From positions 1 to 64,000 of the forward strand of contig NZ_JAGQCH010000010.1 in assembly GCF_024346055.1 (NCBI RefSeq): a stretch of 64,000 nt of DNA. The letters run 5' to 3'. This stretch comes from Cyanobium sp. Cruz CV13-4-11. GTDB taxonomy: Bacteria; Cyanobacteriota; Cyanobacteriia; PCC-6307; Cyanobiaceae. Under the pieces are notes generated by a model. It was not told the DNA's origin, ran no database searches, and was given only the letters and a program-made list of their open reading frames with translations. How positions within the stretch are numbered: the first letter of the stretch is position 1; every line of letters starts with the position of its first letter. The position numbers were made by a program, and so were the translations under genes. Positions 62,571 through 64,000 of this stretch are shown piece after piece.

Positions 62571-62924
62571 TCAGGCCATCTGCAGCCTCAACGCACTCAG
62601 CACCTCACGCTCAGCCTCCAGCTGGCAGCGGTGCAGCAGCTCCTGCTGGGCCAGCAACCGCTCATCCAGCTCATCCACTCGCGCCAGACACTGCTGGATC
62701 GCCGGGATCACCTCCTCCTCCAGCAGGGTGATCTCCTCCTCGCCATAGGGCTGCTCGATCCAGGTGCGGCGCAGCGGCAGCCCCCGCCGCAGCAGCAGGA
62801 TCCGCTCAATCGCCTTGAGGCTTGATTCGAGCAGCAGGAACGGATCTTCCTCTGGTTTGCAGAACGCACCTTCCGGTGCGATGGGCCGGCAGAACGGTGA
62901 GGCAGCAGCAGAAAGCATGGCCAT
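62571..62924 (-). CDS. Hypothetical helical protein
   Basis: About 117 residues starting MAMLSAAASPFCRPIAPEGA (ATG at 62924 or 62918). The C-terminal two thirds are a heptad-like, Leu/Glu-rich coiled coil (LLLESSLKAIERILLLRRGL; EEEITLLEEEVIPAIQQCLA; RLLAQQELLHRCQLEAERE). No family recognised. Its frame extends upstream, but that part looks non-coding. Confidence 0.55.
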   Translation of the reverse strand: MAMLSAAASPFCRPIAPEGAFCKPEEDPFLLLESSLKAIERILLLRRGLPLRRTWIEQPYGEEEITLLEEEVIPAIQQCLARVDELDERLLAQQELLHRCQLEAEREVLSALRLQMA

Positions 62925-63296
62925 GGACTCGGCGCCGAGAGCGGCGCAGCGACGGGACCGATCCCAGTAGGGGCCTGACGTCAGGAAGGCCCCAGACTGG
63001 AGAGGCCCGGAGCAAGACCCAGAGGGTCGAGCCGCGGAGGGAACGGGGCTCGGAGGGGAGAGCCTCAGATCAGCGGCGGGCAGCCCTCGGTTTCGCCTGG
63101 TGTTGCAGCGCCGCAGCATGGCTTGAAATTGCCAAAGCGGCCCTGATCATCGTCAGATCGCCTGCACTGCAGGCTTTTTGCGTCAGCACCTCGTCATTTC
63201 TGGTCGGTGAAGGGCGGTTGACAGCTCCCCCCTTCACCTTGCATGCTTCCATCGATAGAGCTCAAGCCCCTGTTGCAGCCATGAGCTGCATCACGC
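62925..63296. other. Gene-free stretch
   Basis: No convincing ORF. It contains a hairpin GGGGCCT (62970-62976) / AGGCCCC (62987-62993) around a TGACGTCA palindrome. The rest shows no recognised structure. Confidence 0.5.
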
Positions 63297-64000
63297 TTGA
63301 GCCATCCATTTTGGCCTAGGGAGCCATTGTCGCCCTCCCCCAGCCCCAAACCGCCCAAACCCTTCAGGTCTTACTCCGAACTCGTTGATCTCCTCAGCGC
63401 GAGAGGGATGGACGTCGGGCCTGACCCTCAGCGAGCCGCTCGAAAGCTGTCGCAGATTGGCTACTACCGCCTGAGCGGCTTTTGGTACCCATGCCGCGAA
63501 ATTGAAATCGATTCTCAAGGAGAAGCTGTTCTCGATACACAAACTGGTAAGCCCAGGCGCCTTGATGCCTTCATGCCGGGCACAAGCCTGCAGGGGATTT
63601 TAGATTTATATCTGTATGACAAGCGTTTAAGGCTCGCCGTCCTTGATGCCATTGAGAGGATTGAAGTTCATCCGAACCGTAATAGCACATGAGCTTGGGC
63701 GCCTCGACCCCGTCGCGCACACGATGGCTAGCTTCATCAATCAGCGTTTTCTGCAAGACTATCAGGACAGAAAGTCTCGCAAAAAGCGCAACACCTGGAA
63801 TGAGTGGGTCGAAGATCACGGGAAGCACCTCTCTCGCTGCTCTGAGGACTGCATCCTCTGGCACAAGCAGAACGACAAGACCATGCCATTTTGGGTTGTC
63901 GTAGAAGCGTGGAGCTTCGGGCTGGCTTCTCGGTATTACGGTCTGCTCAAACGGCGTCACCAGCTAGAAATCGCCAAGCGCTTTGAGATTGACAACCCAA
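63297..64000 (+). pseudogene. Abi-family (AbiD/AbiF-like) protein, frameshifted and cut by the window edge
   Basis: The first frame (63297-63672) codes FRSYSELVDLLSARGMDVGP, RAARKLSQIGYYRLSGFWYP, GTSLQGILDLYLYDKRLRLA and LDAIERIEVH, typical of the Abi_2 family, then reaches a stop at about 63690. The rest continues in the next frame from 63673: RTVIAHELGRLDPVAH, KKRNTWNEWVEDHGK and MPFWVVVEAWSFGLASRYYG, open to the window end. One extra base near 63671 (or two missing) explains it. Family members abort phage infection in lactococci, but the role here is unproven. Start uncertain (TTG at 63297 or 63327). Confidence 0.82.

Noticed and set aside
1-64000. CRISPR array
   Set aside because: No series of regularly spaced repeats is seen; the only perfect tandem repeat noticed is the two-copy 22-bp unit at 54221.

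Overview
The window is chromosomal DNA from a GC-rich unicellular picocyanobacterium of the Cyanobium/Synechococcus (alpha-cyanobacterial) type. The evidence is gene content and order: a complete kaiA-kaiB-kaiC clock cluster next to an NblS-type histidine kinase and purD, psbV (cytochrome c-550), petF, a photosystem II S4-domain protein, ftrV (ferredoxin:thioredoxin reductase variable chain), a 75-residue rpoZ, and a purC-bamA-lpxC-fabZ-lpxA-lpxB envelope block. DUF1825, DUF1818, DUF2811 and DUF3326 proteins are typical of cyanobacteria. A few HIP1 octamers (GCGATCGC, e.g. 4661, 7971, 33343, 60883) fit this.

Layout. (i) 1-1640 is accessory: the first 17 codons of a hicB-like antitoxin run off the left edge, and an integron-type tyrosine integrase (intI) lies upstream of it on the same strand. 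(ii) 1639-49792 is tightly packed core genome with many start/stop overlaps. In order it holds a 2OG-Fe(II) oxygenase, a ferredoxin, a small protein and DUF3326; a peroxiredoxin; pyrF-tyrS; an amine oxidase and DUF1825; a LuxR-type regulator, an HhH protein, a GIY-YIG protein and pepA; msrA and the lipid A block with bamA and purC; purD-nblS; kaiCBA; rplU-rpmA; truB, yebC, nagB, a SpoIID-like protein and rnz; psbV; petF; prmA-serA; the PSII S4 gene; tRNA-Val(GAC); murD; rpoZ; an Hsp70-like gene; ftrV; pyrR; gpmI; secG and msrB. (iii) 49795-64000 is an accessory region with decay. It holds a radical-SAM pseudogene, the C-terminal remnant of a type I restriction HsdR, an IS91-family element that carries its own tyrosine recombinase, an AT-rich transferred alpha-amylase, an HNH-HIT fusion protein, a HigBA-type toxin-antitoxin pair flanked by a duplicated gene fragment, a three-gene membrane cluster, and a frameshifted Abi-family gene cut by the right edge.

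The most interesting system is the minus-strand cluster 62375-58599. A UbiA-family enzyme resembling decaprenyl-phosphate phosphoribosyltransferase overlaps a fusion of a HAD phosphatase with a flippase-like membrane domain, and a GT-C-like polytopic membrane protein follows 64 bases later. Together they could make a polyprenyl-phosphoryl-5-phosphopentose, remove the 5-phosphate, flip the lipid-linked pentose and transfer it outside the membrane. This is inferred from domain content and order; base composition suggests that the fusion gene joins host-like and foreign DNA.
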